NCBI GenBank assembly: GCA_004352715.1 | Contig: SCFE01000076.1 | Coordinates: 1,631,650-1,695,649, forward strand | Length of the DNA: 64,000 nt | Source: Hofstenia miamia | Taxonomy: Eukaryota; Xenacoelomorpha; Acoela | Direction of reading: 5' to 3' | Shown: one piece after another, positions 46,114 through 56,749 of the stretch | Position numbering within the stretch: position 1 is the stretch's first letter | Layout: each line of letters starts with the position of its first letter | The notes under the pieces: model-generated | The model's database searches: none | Told to the model about the DNA's origin: nothing | Seen by the model: only the letters and a program-made list of their open reading frames with translations | Position numbers and translations under genes: made by a program

Positions 46114-46322
46114 AGGGATGGTTCATCTTAAAATTTTGATGTCATATTTTAATCCACATTTTCTTAGGTGTTCTGATTTTGAATTGAGGACTATATTGGA
46201 TATAGTAGCAGACAAATAAGCAGAAGTATAAGAGAACACGAAACTAAGTCAACAATATCAGAACAACTAAAAAATGTGGATTAAATTATGACATCAACAT
46301 TTTAAGATCAACCATCCCTAAA
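46114..46322 (+). mobile_element. foldback repeat carrying a Penelope-like GIY-YIG scrap
   Basis: Arms of about 65 bp (46114-46180 and 46255-46322, starting AGGGATGGTT) are inverted copies. Between and into the right arm, the + strand reads YIGYSSRQISRSIREHETKS followed by TISEQLKNVD and TAA. This matches the GIY-YIG remnant at 47415-47585 (YIGYCGYQLSRRTKKHETNS). It looks like a Penelope-like 3' end joined to an inverted copy of itself. Confidence 0.6.
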
Positions 46323-47410
46323 ATTTTAAAAGTAATCGAATGTATATAGATAAGATCAATGCAACCAAGTCTTAACATTAAAGAGGACTACATATATCAG
46401 CACAAATTACCTCTAATCAACGTTTAATTAAAGATAGATTTGTATTAATATAAATTACATTTAGCTCAGGCAGCACCGGTGCTTATAATTTTTCATTTTC
46501 GAAAATTTTAGAACAGTTCTTAAGATTTTATCTCAAGAATAAAGTCCACAAATATGAATTACTAAATTCGCTAAAATTTACAGATTTTTTGAAAAAACAT
46601 TTTCCTGCAATAGTATTGAAATGTAGGGTTTTTATTGATGTGCATGTTCCTTGATGATCCTAATAAATAAGACTATAAATTTTGTTGAGAAAGGACAAGA
46701 GACTCAGCTATCCAACATCAAATGCATTCTACTGGAATATCAGTTGTAGGCTATTTTATATTCATAAAATTTTATAAAAAAATAAAGTGGGATCAGCATA
46801 CAGACTACAGTAGATTTCCGTGAATAATTCGAGGTTTTTCCGAGAAATAACTTTAATAACGAGAGGTCTACTTATGCTAGAGTAAGGGCAAAAGCCGATT
46901 AAATTGTCGAGTAAATAGCGTCTGTTACTTGAACGATAATAGGAACAATTCCAATTTAAGTCTTTTTCGTCGATATGATCCTTGAAGACAATCATATCTT
47001 TCTGAGTAGTTCAATAATGTGCTTGAAGACTAGTTTCTATAAATACTGTGCAACTGTAGGTAGAAATCATTTCCCGTTCAAACCTTTAAAAAACTTATTG
47101 AATGATGATTTGGTGGAGCAAACTTTCACTTAATTCCACAAAAGCTTATTATAAAATTTCTTACGAATTTTTAATCAATGTAATTCTAGTTAATATTAAT
47201 AAAAACATTCAAAAGATATATTTCGACTTACAAAAACAGCGTCTCTCTATATTTTCTTGATTTTATAAAAATATTTTATTTTATTAAATCTTAATTATTG
47301 GTAGTAACAGTTTGTGTATGTAATCTTCTTTGGTATTTAGACTTGGTTGAAATGATCAAATTATAATACTTTCACTGATTTTAAGCTGTTTTTCTTCGGT
47401 ATTCTTGAAA
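46323..47410. other. no gene seen
   Basis: AT-rich, short ORFs only. 47335-47410 resembles 35249-35330 in inverted orientation. Confidence 0.35.
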
Positions 47411-47414
47411 ATGT

Positions 47415-47585
47415 TTACATTATACTTAGTTCACAATCTTTGCGATGTTTTGAAATTGATGAATTAGTTTCATGTTTTTTTGTTCTTCTACTCAGTTGAT
47501 AACCGCAATATCCGATATACTCTTCACCACAGATGCATCGAATTTTATAAATTACATTAGATTTATCGGACACATTAGTTGCAGT
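47415..47585 (-). pseudogene. Penelope-like GIY-YIG endonuclease remnant
   Basis: Open for 56 codons on the minus strand: VSDKSNVIYKIRCICGEEYI continuing GYCGYQLSRRTKKHETNS..ISKHRKDC. The 'NVIYKI.C.CG..YIGY' pattern is the first strand and GIY-YIG core of Penelope-like endonucleases. No RT upstream, so 5'-truncated or decayed. Confidence 0.65.
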
Positions 47586-47599
47586 CTAATTGTTGCAGT

Positions 47600-48575
47600 C
47601 CATAATATTGGAAAAAACTTCTTTTGAGTAACTCTGATGGGCCGCTTGATGGTGGTCCAATGTAACCCCGTTGTTCATAGTTAGTCTTTGCATAAATGAA
47701 GCTGTTATACCCTGAGCTTTCACCACCATAACCATCATATATATTGTAACTAAAACACACATTAACATTGTCAGTTTTAGCTTCACAGTAGGATTAGAAT
47801 TATATTGGCCCAGTCATATTTTGTCCAAGCCCCAGTGAAATATTGAATACGAGGTCCTAGCTCCATGGATCTAGGAACAGCAAATCCTAAGAAAATAATA
47901 GTTCTGCCGAATTCTAGTTCTAAGCAAGCGCATTAATGGAACATAATATATAACAGATGACAGGAAATTAATTATAATTTATAAACTCAAAAAGTTTTCT
48001 AAAAGGAAATAATACAATATTGAAATATTGTTTCTGATTTACGATGAAATATTAAATCTGTCAGTTTTTAATGGAATTTTAATAACTGAATCGACCAAGC
48101 TGCCCCAGGAAAAGTGAAGCATGGTTGGAACCAGTTGGGTCAAGATATTTCAACCAGAGTCAAAGCGCCACTGTTCAATTAGAGGGCGTATTATTACTCA
48201 CAACCGCGCTACTCTAAAATGCCACGCAGTGGAATCAATGATTACTCTCAAGGAAGCAATGAGCAACAATTTATGTTAATAATTTTGTACACATTTACTT
48301 CAATCTGTTTTTTTATTAACTCAATTAATTGCTTTTTTAATATATTCATCTCTGTACTCATATATAAAACACTAATAGGCTCAGGTAGGAGCTAATCAGT
48401 TTTAGAAGGTAGGATATATTCCCAACGGTTGCATACCGGTTATGTTGATATCCGTAAGAGGCACACAGGTAAACCGGCATGAAAATTAAGAAGTTCCGGT
48501 ACCACCCATGCAGTGAAACAGTCTACCTCTCGGTTTAATATTTCGCCCGAATACTAAGAAAGACAAATTCCTGTT
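47600..48575. other. no gene seen
   Basis: Overlapping minus ORFs at 47575-47786 have no recognised motif. The rest is AT-rich with moderately GC-richer stretches near 48100-48240 and 48430-48545 that look repeat-derived. Confidence 0.35.
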
Positions 48576-48579
48576 TCAG

Positions 48580-48990
48580 GGAAGATTTGGATATGAACAT
48601 CTACTTAAAACTTTGGACCATGAATTTTTCGACGATGGAGAACATATGCTAGAGTTAGACTGTTGTTCTCGACTTATACACGAAGTAGACTTATGTACAA
48701 AGACCTACGGTATAAGAAATATTTTTTTCAAAAATTGCTTCAATAACATTGCAGGTATAAGCAGAAAATGAGACTTGCTTACAATTCGCTAAGGTTTTCT
48801 CCGAGGACAATCGGTTATCAAGAACGCTATATTCTTTCTCGATTGTAATTTAGAGTGTTCTCTGCAGACGACTTGCATGCGCTATTTATACATACAAAAC
48901 TTATTGCGCTCTTTAACTCTTTGACAAAAGAAGAACTGCTTGTCTTACACAGGCTCTCTAAGTCATCTGAGTTGATACGAAATACGACTT
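48580..48990 (+). pseudogene. unidentified decayed coding island
   Basis: After CCTGTTTCAG (48570-48579) the + strand is open for 43 codons: GRFGYEHLLKTLDHEFFDDG, then ...LELDCCSRLIHEVDLCTK. A 45-bp segment bounded by direct GGTATAAG copies (48709, 48754) follows. Then YKQKMRLAYNSLRFSPRTIG...SRL-TAA-FRVFSADDLHALFIHTKL and FNSLTKEELLVLHRLSKSSE run in one frame with a single TAA. Amino-acid texture is clearly coding, but the two parts differ in frame. I do not recognise the family. Confidence 0.45.
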
Positions 48991-48999
48991 AAGTAAAAA

Positions 49000-49820
49000 A
49001 TGCTGAAACTCAAACTTTAGGTGATAACAACATCGTTGCAAACACATCAAAGGCAACTGAAATGAAAACACCTCGTATAAACCTCTAACACGAAAATTAA
49101 GAAAAAACACGGGGTGCTAATCAGTGCCTCTTCCATGTAACGATATCCTAAAGCTTTTGGTCTTGTGAATCAATGCAATGTGTCCATGCAATCCGTCCTG
49201 GTGCTAAAATTGAAGAGTTCTCTGTTATATATCCCAGAATCATTAATCGTACAAGAAGTTCTTGTCAAAATTGGACTTAATGAAACACAAAGATAATTTA
49301 TCTGATAAGTATAAAAAATTAATTAGTGCCATTAAGTCCAAATTTCATTCTACAACTAGAAGAATAACTACCGATCTCTCACGCTACCTTAACTAGTCTC
49401 CCGTAGCGATTTCCACATATTTCCCCAGCGGCACCTAATTACGCAAAAATCACCGCTTATTAACTGTAAAACTGGCTCGAAATATACTAAGTACAGAAAT
49501 AGAATCAATTAACACAATTATAGTGACGATCTCCGAAAATTTTGACAACCAAATGCACAATTTGAAATTTTTTTAGAACTATCTTTGCAAACTAGATTAA
49601 ACAACTACCAAAAATGTCATTTGGATTAGTCATTACGTAATCCATAACTGTAGATAATGCATTACACGTTCAGTGAATTTGGGATCAATTTGCTAAGCCA
49701 AGTTGTAATTTTAAAGTGTAAAAATTTTGTGCAATCACATAATTTAAGACAAGATTTGAAATATAATAATTCCACAAATAAATTACTCATTAATTTGTCA
49801 AAAACACAATTGTTTTTTGA
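49000..49820. other. no gene seen
   Basis: Intergenic. Scraps of coding-like sequence near 49020-49270 could be a continuation of the decayed island. Confidence 0.35.
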
Positions 49821-49824
49821 AACT

Positions 49825-49830
49825 TTTATT
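49825..49830 (-). terminator. AATAAA overlapping the stop codon of the 222-aa gene
   Basis: Minus strand reads AAA TAA AAG. The TAA stop is part of AATAAA. Confidence 0.6.
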
Positions 49831-50494
49831 TAACACAAGTTGCAGGTAATAATTTATCCTTTTCTGCCCTTAGGAGTTTTATATCCGATACGATGCTCTT
49901 TTTCTTTCTATCATATCTTTCTAATTTCCGTTTTGTGTCATGAAAGAGGTGGTAAAGTTTTTCTCTATGATCAGCTAGCAACTTCATCTCTTGATCAATT
50001 GTAGTAAATCTCCTTGATACACTGTATGTGCTTCTCGAATCATCAGAAATATCGTCAATCGGCCCTTGATCAGGACTGAGTTGGGCAATCTCAATTTCAT
50101 GCAATGTATGCCGTTTTTCATTTAGCTTAAGAATTTGGCGATACAACAATATTTTCATGAACGTAGTTGACTTTATGAATCTCTTTAAGATTTCATATTT
50201 CTTATTCAAATAATTAAGGAATAGTAGAATACAAAACACAACAAAGACATCTCTGCCTCGCTTCCAATGTGTGTTTAAACGAAATTTTCGTTTGAAATAC
50301 TCGTTTGTTAAGAAGATTTTAGTGGCAATGGATTTCTCATTAAAATTTGAATATTTTCCAAGTCCGTCGATATCAGCATCAAATTTGTTTTGATCAGAAG
50401 GATCGCCTTTCACCTCCAAATAATAGATGGTGTAAAAAACTAGTGAAATTAGTATTAACAACAAATGCACAAAACACAGCGTAATAAATTTCAT
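49826..50494 (-). CDS. hypothetical intronless membrane/coiled-coil protein, 222 aa
   Basis: ATG at 50494 to TAA. Residues 4-25 (ITLCFVHLLLILISLVFYTI) form a signal anchor or signal peptide. Residues 82-97 (DVFVVFCILLFLNYLN) form a second hydrophobic segment. A basic loop follows each. Residues about 142-160 are acidic/Ser-rich (GPIDDISDDSRSTYS). Residues 165-216 are heptad-like charged sequence (EMKLLADHREKL, KKSIVSDIKLLRAEKDKLL) suggesting a coiled coil. Predicted product is an integral membrane protein with a long charged C-terminal tail. The AATAAA signal overlaps its stop codon, supporting a real, very short 3' UTR. Neighbour on the other strand at 50814. Not recognised as a known family. 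Confidence 0.65.
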   Translation of the reverse strand: MKFITLCFVHLLLILISLVFYTIYYLEVKGDPSDQNKFDADIDGLGKYSNFNEKSIATKIFLTNEYFKRKFRLNTHWKRGRDVFVVFCILLFLNYLNKKYEILKRFIKSTTFMKILLYRQILKLNEKRHTLHEIEIAQLSPDQGPIDDISDDSRSTYSVSRRFTTIDQEMKLLADHREKLYHLFHDTKRKLERYDRKKKSIVSDIKLLRAEKDKLLPATCVK

Positions 50495-50813
50495 TCAGAA
50501 CGGTTTAAGAGGGAAGTTTTTTTACTAAAATGAATAATACAGAAAAATGAATGTAACAATTTGCATAGGATTTGCATGTGAAAATGTTCGCATGGATTAT
50601 ATAATTTTAATTGATTATTACAATCTAAAAACTACCAACTGTATAAATCATTTACGTATCAAATTTATCTATTCTTCACATTTAGCTGTTGGGAAGTTTC
50701 TAGATTTATATTTGAGACTATAATCTACTTCATCCGTCACGTCTATTCCGTCTAGGCAACTTATGTTCTGTCTTGTAATTAAAAAATAAGATTTTTGTTT
50801 TAATTTATGTGTT

Positions 50814-51125
50814 TTGGAGACTAGTAATTCTTCTAATGCCTCTTCCGAATTTAAGTCTTTTGAAATTGCTCATGCTCTAAACAGAGTAATCACCTGTATT
50901 TCGAATGTTAACATTGTATTAATATTTTTGTTCTTGCTCATAACAATGATCACGATATTTGTCCTTGCGCTTGTGTGTGCGTATGAGCATTTAATTAAGA
51001 AGATGAAAAATAAAAAATTTAGGTATTTATTGGACGAAAATCAATGGTGTTACTTGTTGTGCTGTTATAAGCCAAACATGGATATTACAAGCTTGAAAAA
51101 TAAATGTGTTTTTTTCATCTGCTAA
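50814..51125 (+). CDS. one-TM small membrane protein or terminal exon, 103 codons
   Basis: Open from a stop at about 50787 but with no upstream ATG. Phase-0 splicing at GGAG|ACTAGT (50820) is possible, so this may be a last exon. The N-terminal part has NSS and NAS glycosylation sequons, and a hydrophobic helix follows at about residues 33-57 (NIVLIFLFLLITMITIFVLA). Then comes a basic juxtamembrane stretch (HLIKKMKNKKFRYL) and a Cys-rich tail (WCYLLCCYKP ... CVFFIC). This predicts a type I/III single-pass protein with a possibly palmitoylated cytosolic end. Stop TAA is overlapped by AATAAA, as in the neighbouring 222-aa gene. Confidence 0.5.
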   Translation: METSNSSNASSEFKSFEIAHALNRVITCISNVNIVLIFLFLLITMITIFVLALVCAYEHLIKKMKNKKFRYLLDENQWCYLLCCYKPNMDITSLKNKCVFFIC

Positions 51126-51129
51126 TAAA
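51124..51129 (+). terminator. AATAAA overlapping the stop codon of the 103-codon ORF
   Basis: + strand reads TGC TAA TAA AAG. The hexamer begins inside the stop codon. Confidence 0.55.
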
Positions 51130-51430
51130 AGTGTCAATAGTGTGATTAATCCAACTAATTTTGTGGTAGGCGATATAATTGCTGTTATCTGATAAAAGTA
51201 TTATTAGATAAAAGTAAATAGTTTCGAGGGGAATCAATACTTTAACATAACTACCCATTTTAGATAGTCTAGGTTAGGGGTTCTTAAATTCTTGATGTCC
51301 TGAATCCCTTGATAAAATTTAGCATTATTCGCAGAGCCCTTTGGATACTTGGATGACAAAGTGACGTTTTACAATCACACCGAAAGATAGACAGCGTTGA
51401 TGCATACCCATTGCCTAATTACCATATGTT

Positions 51431-52040
51431 TTATCTCTCCACTAAGAACCTTCCATAATCAGTATCAATCCATTCTATTGCTCCCACCAGGTTGAGGTTT
51501 CCCCATTTCTCTTGTGTTGTGGGTGACAGTATTAGATCTGATGATGTCAATAGTTCACTTTATAGTTGCATTTCTTGTTCTGATTTTGTGACCATTTCAA
51601 GTATTTTGATGGGCTAAGTGATTCCTCCTTTTCGCATTGTCTGGGCTCTTTTCATTATTTTTAAGAATGAGCATCTTAGGCGCTCTTTAGTGCATCTTTC
51701 TGTTTCTTTGTTGATAATGGCTTGTATGTTTATACTTTCAATATTTTTGGCTGTTTCATTGGTGTCTGTGATTCTTCTTTATATTATCTTTTTAGTTGCT
51801 AGCCATGGTTGTTCATCCATTTGTCTCAACTTTGTTTCAGATGTTGCACTCCACATATATTTTCTCATTGCTTCTTTGAATAGCATGATTTCATTAGGGC
51901 ATATTCCTTTTTAGTTAGTGATTTCTATGATTGACATTCTCACTATTGGGCTCTGGTTTGTGATAATTCTCAGTATGTGTCTTTCAACTATTTGCATAGG
52001 TTTCTCTGTCTTGACAGTTGATCCTAATTTTTCAATTGGA
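51431..52040 (-). pseudogene. unidentified ~200-codon pseudogene, four in-frame stops, no frameshift
   Basis: A single minus-strand frame reads VPIEKLGSTVKTEKPMQIVE, MRKYMWSATSETKLRQMDEQ, RRITDTNETAKNIESINIQA, CTKERLRCSFLKIMKRAQTM and EKWGNLNLVGAIEWIDTDYG. It is interrupted at TAA (after ITN), TAA (after ATKKII), TAG (after RKGGIT) and TAA (after EMQL), with a final TAA at 51431. Texture is unmistakably protein-coding, basic and helical. I do not recognise the family. It may be a transposon ORF. The + ORF at 51618-51914 is its antisense shadow. Confidence 0.5.
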
Positions 52041-52049
52041 ACCTAATAT

Positions 52050-52880
52050 ATAAACTATGCAAATATGAATTAGGTTATGTATTAAATTTTAAACTTTAAG
52101 ATGTTCTATTCCAAAAAGAGATTTTACAAGAGAAGCTGTTGCGATGTTCATACAAATTTTAAATTTTAAAATTTCAGCAGAATGAGCATCCAATGTATTT
52201 AAGCACTATAAAAACTATATTTATAAAATATTGTTTAGAGAAAGAATGTTTTTCAAGACTTTTTCAGTTGCCATTTTACAAATACAAAACATGTACATTC
52301 CCTTATGTATTAGAGAAAATCTACGTTGTATATTTATTTCCTCTATATACATATAAATGTTTAATATTAAGAGAAAAAGGCCCCAATTATAAGTGTAGTG
52401 TAATTTATGACTTTGTTGTATTGTGCTGTTGTGTTCTCTTGGTTCTCTGTGAATATCCTCTTACAGAGTCAAACCTGGGAAACGTACATGCTAGATTCAT
52501 ATTTGCAATAAATATAACTATTGATAACTTTGTGTTTTGTAGTATGTCTCATGAAGACTTTTAAATAGTGGGTTCTATCAGTTTGCATAAAAATTTTGAG
52601 TGAGCCCTCTTTCTTCTATTTCACTATAAATGGTTTAGAATAATTGATGAATTGTTTAATTTTTAACTTAGTTTCATTAAGAGCTGTGTCAAAGTATATG
52701 TATTATTTATGCGGTCGAACTGACCAGACCATTATCGAATGCATTTTGAGCCAAGTCTATTAACAAATTCTTTTCAATTATAAGGTGCGTGTAGAATATG
52801 GTTTCAAACAATGATTATAATCATCCCTTGTAGGAAGCTTTGTGAATGTTCATCTGATAAAGCATATTCCATTCTATATA
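52050..52880. other. no gene confidently seen
   Basis: A 123-codon + ORF (52193-52564) has long hydrophobic runs but no motif, and its reality is doubtful. Confidence 0.35.
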
Positions 52881-52881
52881 C

Positions 52882-52882
<1 letters not shown>

Positions 52883-52919
<37 letters not shown>
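52883..52919. repeat. (TA)n microsatellite
   Basis: About 36 bp of TA. Confidence 0.95.
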
Positions 52920-52923
<4 letters not shown>

Positions 52924-53607
52924 TACATAATATGTTATGCATCAAAAGCATTTACATTAAGTAGAAAGAGTTTTGGATTAGCTTTGACGAAGAAAAAATA
53001 TTTTGTGGGTTAGTTTTTCAATTAGTTTGGTCAAACATTTATTTTGATTTTTGCAACATATGCATAATCTGTTATTTATTAAAGAAATACACCCACGCTG
53101 CAGAAAAACCCTACAAATTGCTCTACTTCTTTAAAGTTCTATAAGTTTTTGTAGGAGAGAGGAAATTTTGTTGCCTTGGCTAGAATAATTTACAATTTGG
53201 CATTTATTAGAATTGGCCAGGGATATTTTAATGCTAATCCAAATATTTTTATTCAATGATAAATGTTCTGTGTTTGCTGATATTTCTTCCTTTTTGCCAC
53301 TAACTACCTCCCTCAATCTGTTTCAGTTCGTCCTACTTACAGTATTTTGACGACACTGCAATTTTAAAGTTATCTACCTTAAGAGAATTAGAAACCATTG
53401 TAAGAAATTTATAAGTTAATAAATTTTCAGTTTCTACTCATTGAACATATTTTCTTATTAAGAAATATTTTCATGTATTTGGCGACAACACAACAACTTT
53501 GTATAAAAAAGGAGAGCCACTTATTGCGAAAAATTGTAAAACAATCTTAATAATGCATCTTTTAGTAAACTAATCAAATAATCACAAAATAAATGCAATT
53601 GCATAAC

Positions 53608-54030
53608 CCTTCTAGACTTAAGCAAAGTTTTCAATTCAATGAATTTTTGCATTTGGTCTATTAAACTAAAAAATTACGTATTTAAACAAATTCAATTAAG
53701 TTACTTATGAGTTTTTTCGAAAATAAAAAACCGCGTGCATTAATGAACAATATGAACTCTGATTATTTTTACAACCGATCGAGCTGTGCCTCAAGGCTCA
53801 GTACTAGAGCCAAGCTTATTTTCAGTATGTGTAAATGACATTATTAGAGATGTAAATCATATTGAAATGTTTATTTTGCTGACGATATTTCCTCATAATT
53901 ACAGATAATGATGAATTTAGTGCCACAAAAAATTTACAAAGTGATAGTCAACATTTTTCTAGATACTTCTCATCCAATCAATTAAAATTAAAATATTGAA
54001 AAACGCAATTCATTATTCATAATTTTCATT
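53608..54030 (+). pseudogene. decayed LINE RT fragment
   Basis: + strand: LDLSKVFNSMN, then AVPQGSVLEPSLFSVCVNDI (normally GVPQGS.LGP), then FSSNQLKLN.EKTQFII. Same RT blocks in the same order as at 41613-42900 (-). Stops and frame changes throughout. Confidence 0.6.
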
Positions 54031-54039
54031 AAGACTGCT

Positions 54040-55020
54040 CGCTACTAATCATTGGTCTATCTTGCTCAGTTGTCATCACTAGCCAATTTTTTTCATAGAC
54101 AAACAAAGGCTAAACATATATTCCCGGAAATCTTACTATAATGGAGACCTTTGCAAAATTATGCAAATACCATTTGAAAATGCATATGCCATACGCTGCT
54201 TAATTAAAGGGAATCTGTTCAACCTGACTAACATATGATTGGAAAATATTATAATTATTGTAGCACTATAAATCTCTACTACATACAAAAAAATTTCTTA
54301 GGAGCTAGAACCGTTTATATTGCTTAGCAAATGATATTTAAACTTGATTAATAGTTGTTTTTCACAAAGACCCATAAAAAGATTATTGGTTGGCTTTATG
54401 AGTAGTTTTTACGATTTGATAAAATCACGGTTTGAATGTATTGTACCAGTTATTTCATGCAAGCGGTTTTCCAACATTTTTAATGCTTTCTGATAAAATA
54501 GTTAGTTCTTATAAACCACGATACCACTTGAAAGAGTTTATTTTAATTTCAATATATATATATTTAAATTATATAATGATTTGTTCCGCTAAATGGCTAC
54601 AGCTACTAGGCTTATTAAACAGATGTTCCAAGTTTCTTAATAGAGATTCGGACTGGTGTTTGGCACTGTGAAATGCAAAATTCCACAAATTAATTTTCAA
54701 ATACCTTAGAAATTCTCGTTTATGACATATGACGAATGAATAATTATTTTTTATAGTCGATCGATAATACAGAAACTCATTAAACGGGCAAATTACAGTG
54801 AGTGTTGCATTTAACCTTAAGTTAACACTTAATTTCTGAAGACCTAAGAACATTGTATTCCAGTTTGTAAACTGGAAAATAACATGCAAAAATTCGAACA
54901 ATTTTATCATAATTATTAAAATATGTTAAGCATCATGAAAATATAAATATATATAAATATAAAATTAAGCGCTTTATACAGAAATCCTTGCAAAACTCAC
55001 TGTAGAGTTCAATACAACTA
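54040..55020. other. no gene confidently seen
   Basis: Two overlapping ORFs on opposite strands (54432-54671 +, 54569-54910 -) lack motifs. The region may be LINE tail sequence. Confidence 0.35.
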
Positions 55021-55025
55021 ATTCC

Positions 55026-56747
55026 TTAAATTGATTCTTCCTTAAATTCTAATTGAGCTGATTTTGCTGCGCGTTCCACAGCCTTTGAAAGGTTTGCAGA
55101 TCCGCAAAAGTAACAATAACCTTTTTCACCTTTAAATTGCTTAAATAGCATGCAGAAATCCGCCCTACTTTCATAGAGGGTAGCAGATTTATAACTTATG
55201 CTTTTGGATTCTTCAATTTGTTCCGGAACCACTTTATTGGATTTAACATTATCTAGTGGTGTGAGTGGCTTGTGATTTTCTGTTGAATATTCAGAACTTT
55301 GCTTGCTTGTATTAAAAAGTGTTACATTTGTTAGTTTATTACCAACCATTTCATCAATCCTTTCCAAAAGAAAGTCAATCATCGCATCTTCTCTCGAAGT
55401 GTAATAGATATGTATATTCTTAAAGAGTTCCTCATACTCAAATTGTTTACTATGTTTATGCTTTAAAATATGAAGTGCACTAAGAATAATCGCAAACCCA
55501 GCGCCACCCGCTACCAAAACCACCGGTCTTTTAGGTATTGAATCCAATCCATAGAACGCCGAACGGTACGGACCCCAAATGCGTAGAACCGGTAATAAAT
55601 TTTTGCTAGGCTTTAACTCCATGGTATTAGGTAAAGAGTGTGTTATTGACGTTGAATCAGTTTTTATCATGAAAATCGATTTTTGTCTTTGGCCTTCTCT
55701 TTTGAAGCTAATTTCTACATTTTCCAGAGCAACATCCATTGTCCAACCATCAACGAATACTCCCATGACGAATCCTATGTTCCAATGATGAAATGTATTT
55801 GGATCATGATTTTGAAATGCAGTGAAGGGATGTGCCCGTTGAAATTTTGAAAAAGAAAATGGATTGAAGAGATCATGCAAAATGAAGTAGTTATCAGCGG
55901 TGGATATATTTTGAATTCCCAACGATGGAATTTTGCCGTACACTACAACATGATGATCTCCAAGAAGCTTAATGGAGTATAGCTCAAATTTATGTGTTCT
56001 ATACCAAAAGATGGAAAGAAGCCTATCAATGAAATACAGAATAGCGACTGGAATACAAACGTACCATGACAATTGGTGAGATTTTTTTTTAATTAAATCA
56101 TATGCGAACATGAAGCCAAAGAACATATGGATGATCATTGCCCAAGAGTAGCTTTTCCTTCGCATCCAGTCAGATCTTGAAATGGGAATTGCGATGCAAA
56201 ATGCTACAATCATCAAAACCAACCGATAAATTTCATCATATGAATAATAAACTTTCTTCATTGCGCCAATGTAACTACCAAATCCACGAATGCACGGATC
56301 GTACCATTCATCAAAATTCCATCCAACATCCACTAATTTTGCGGAATACCCACTTGTTATTAAAGGTAAAAACAGAATGGCACAGTGAATAACAACTGGT
56401 ACACCAGCCAACCAAATCCCCACAAACCTATGAAGGTCTCGATCGGCAACTCGGGTATTCATATCAATCCACCTTGGCGCAATTTCTGTTAGCATATTAG
56501 GTTACACCCACATCATTGTTAGAAACGAGACATCGCATGAAACAAGCAACATTCTAGCGGAAATCATCCAAAATAAATCAATAAGAAAAATTGTGATGTT
56601 TTCTGTTTTATAGGAGGCTTTACTTTCCCGCTTTAGAAATATATCCCCTTCAGTGAGAGGAGTTAGCAGTCGGTCCAGAATAAAAACTGCATAGAAAATA
56701 ATTGTCAACACCCAAAGTATAACTTTGTAGCTTATATATGTTCTCAT
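55026..56747 (-). CDS. NADPH oxidase/ferric-reductase-like protein, split by one in-frame TAA
   Basis: Two same-frame ORFs (56747-56502, 81 codons; 56495-55026, 489 codons) are separated by TAA-CCT-AAT. The first holds two membrane helices (ISYKVILWVLTIIFYAVFIL; ITIFLIDLFWMISARMLLV). In the second: TM3 with H22 and H37 (DLHRFVGIWLAGVPVVIH), the next heme helix with H123 after RRKSY, FAD-binding HPFT (222-225), GPYRS (308-312), NAD(P)H-binding VVLVAGGAGFA (325-335) and C-terminal CYFCGSANLSKAVERAAK (461-478). That is the full order of the NOX/FRE superfamily: transmembrane electron transfer from cytosolic NAD(P)H through FAD and heme to oxygen or ferric iron. No EF-hands. Intronless. The lower helix pair lacks its second His, and the TM3 pair is spaced 15 rather than 14. 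It is either a pseudogene with one nonsense codon, a readthrough gene, or a gene starting at 56495. Confidence 0.75.
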
Positions 56748-56749
56748 CT

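Noticed and set aside
47575-47786. Minus ORF with a signal-peptide-like start (MLMCVLVTIYMMVMVV)
   Set aside because: Two overlapping frames, no cleavage-site support or downstream domain; hydrophobicity alone is weak evidence.
51618-51914. 98-codon hydrophobic + strand ORF resembling a multi-pass membrane protein
   Set aside because: It is antisense to the basic, helical pseudogene frame on the minus strand; hydrophobicity is the usual shadow of Lys/Glu-rich coding DNA.
52193-52564. 123-codon + strand ORF
   Set aside because: No motif, no splice or polyA support, and composition typical of chance ORFs in AT-rich DNA.
48755-56510. Reassignment of TAA to a sense codon, because several coding-like frames are broken by TAA
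   Set aside because: TAA is the most likely chance stop in AT-rich DNA, TAG and TGA also interrupt remnants, and the intact RT, transposase and 222-aa genes all end with TAA.
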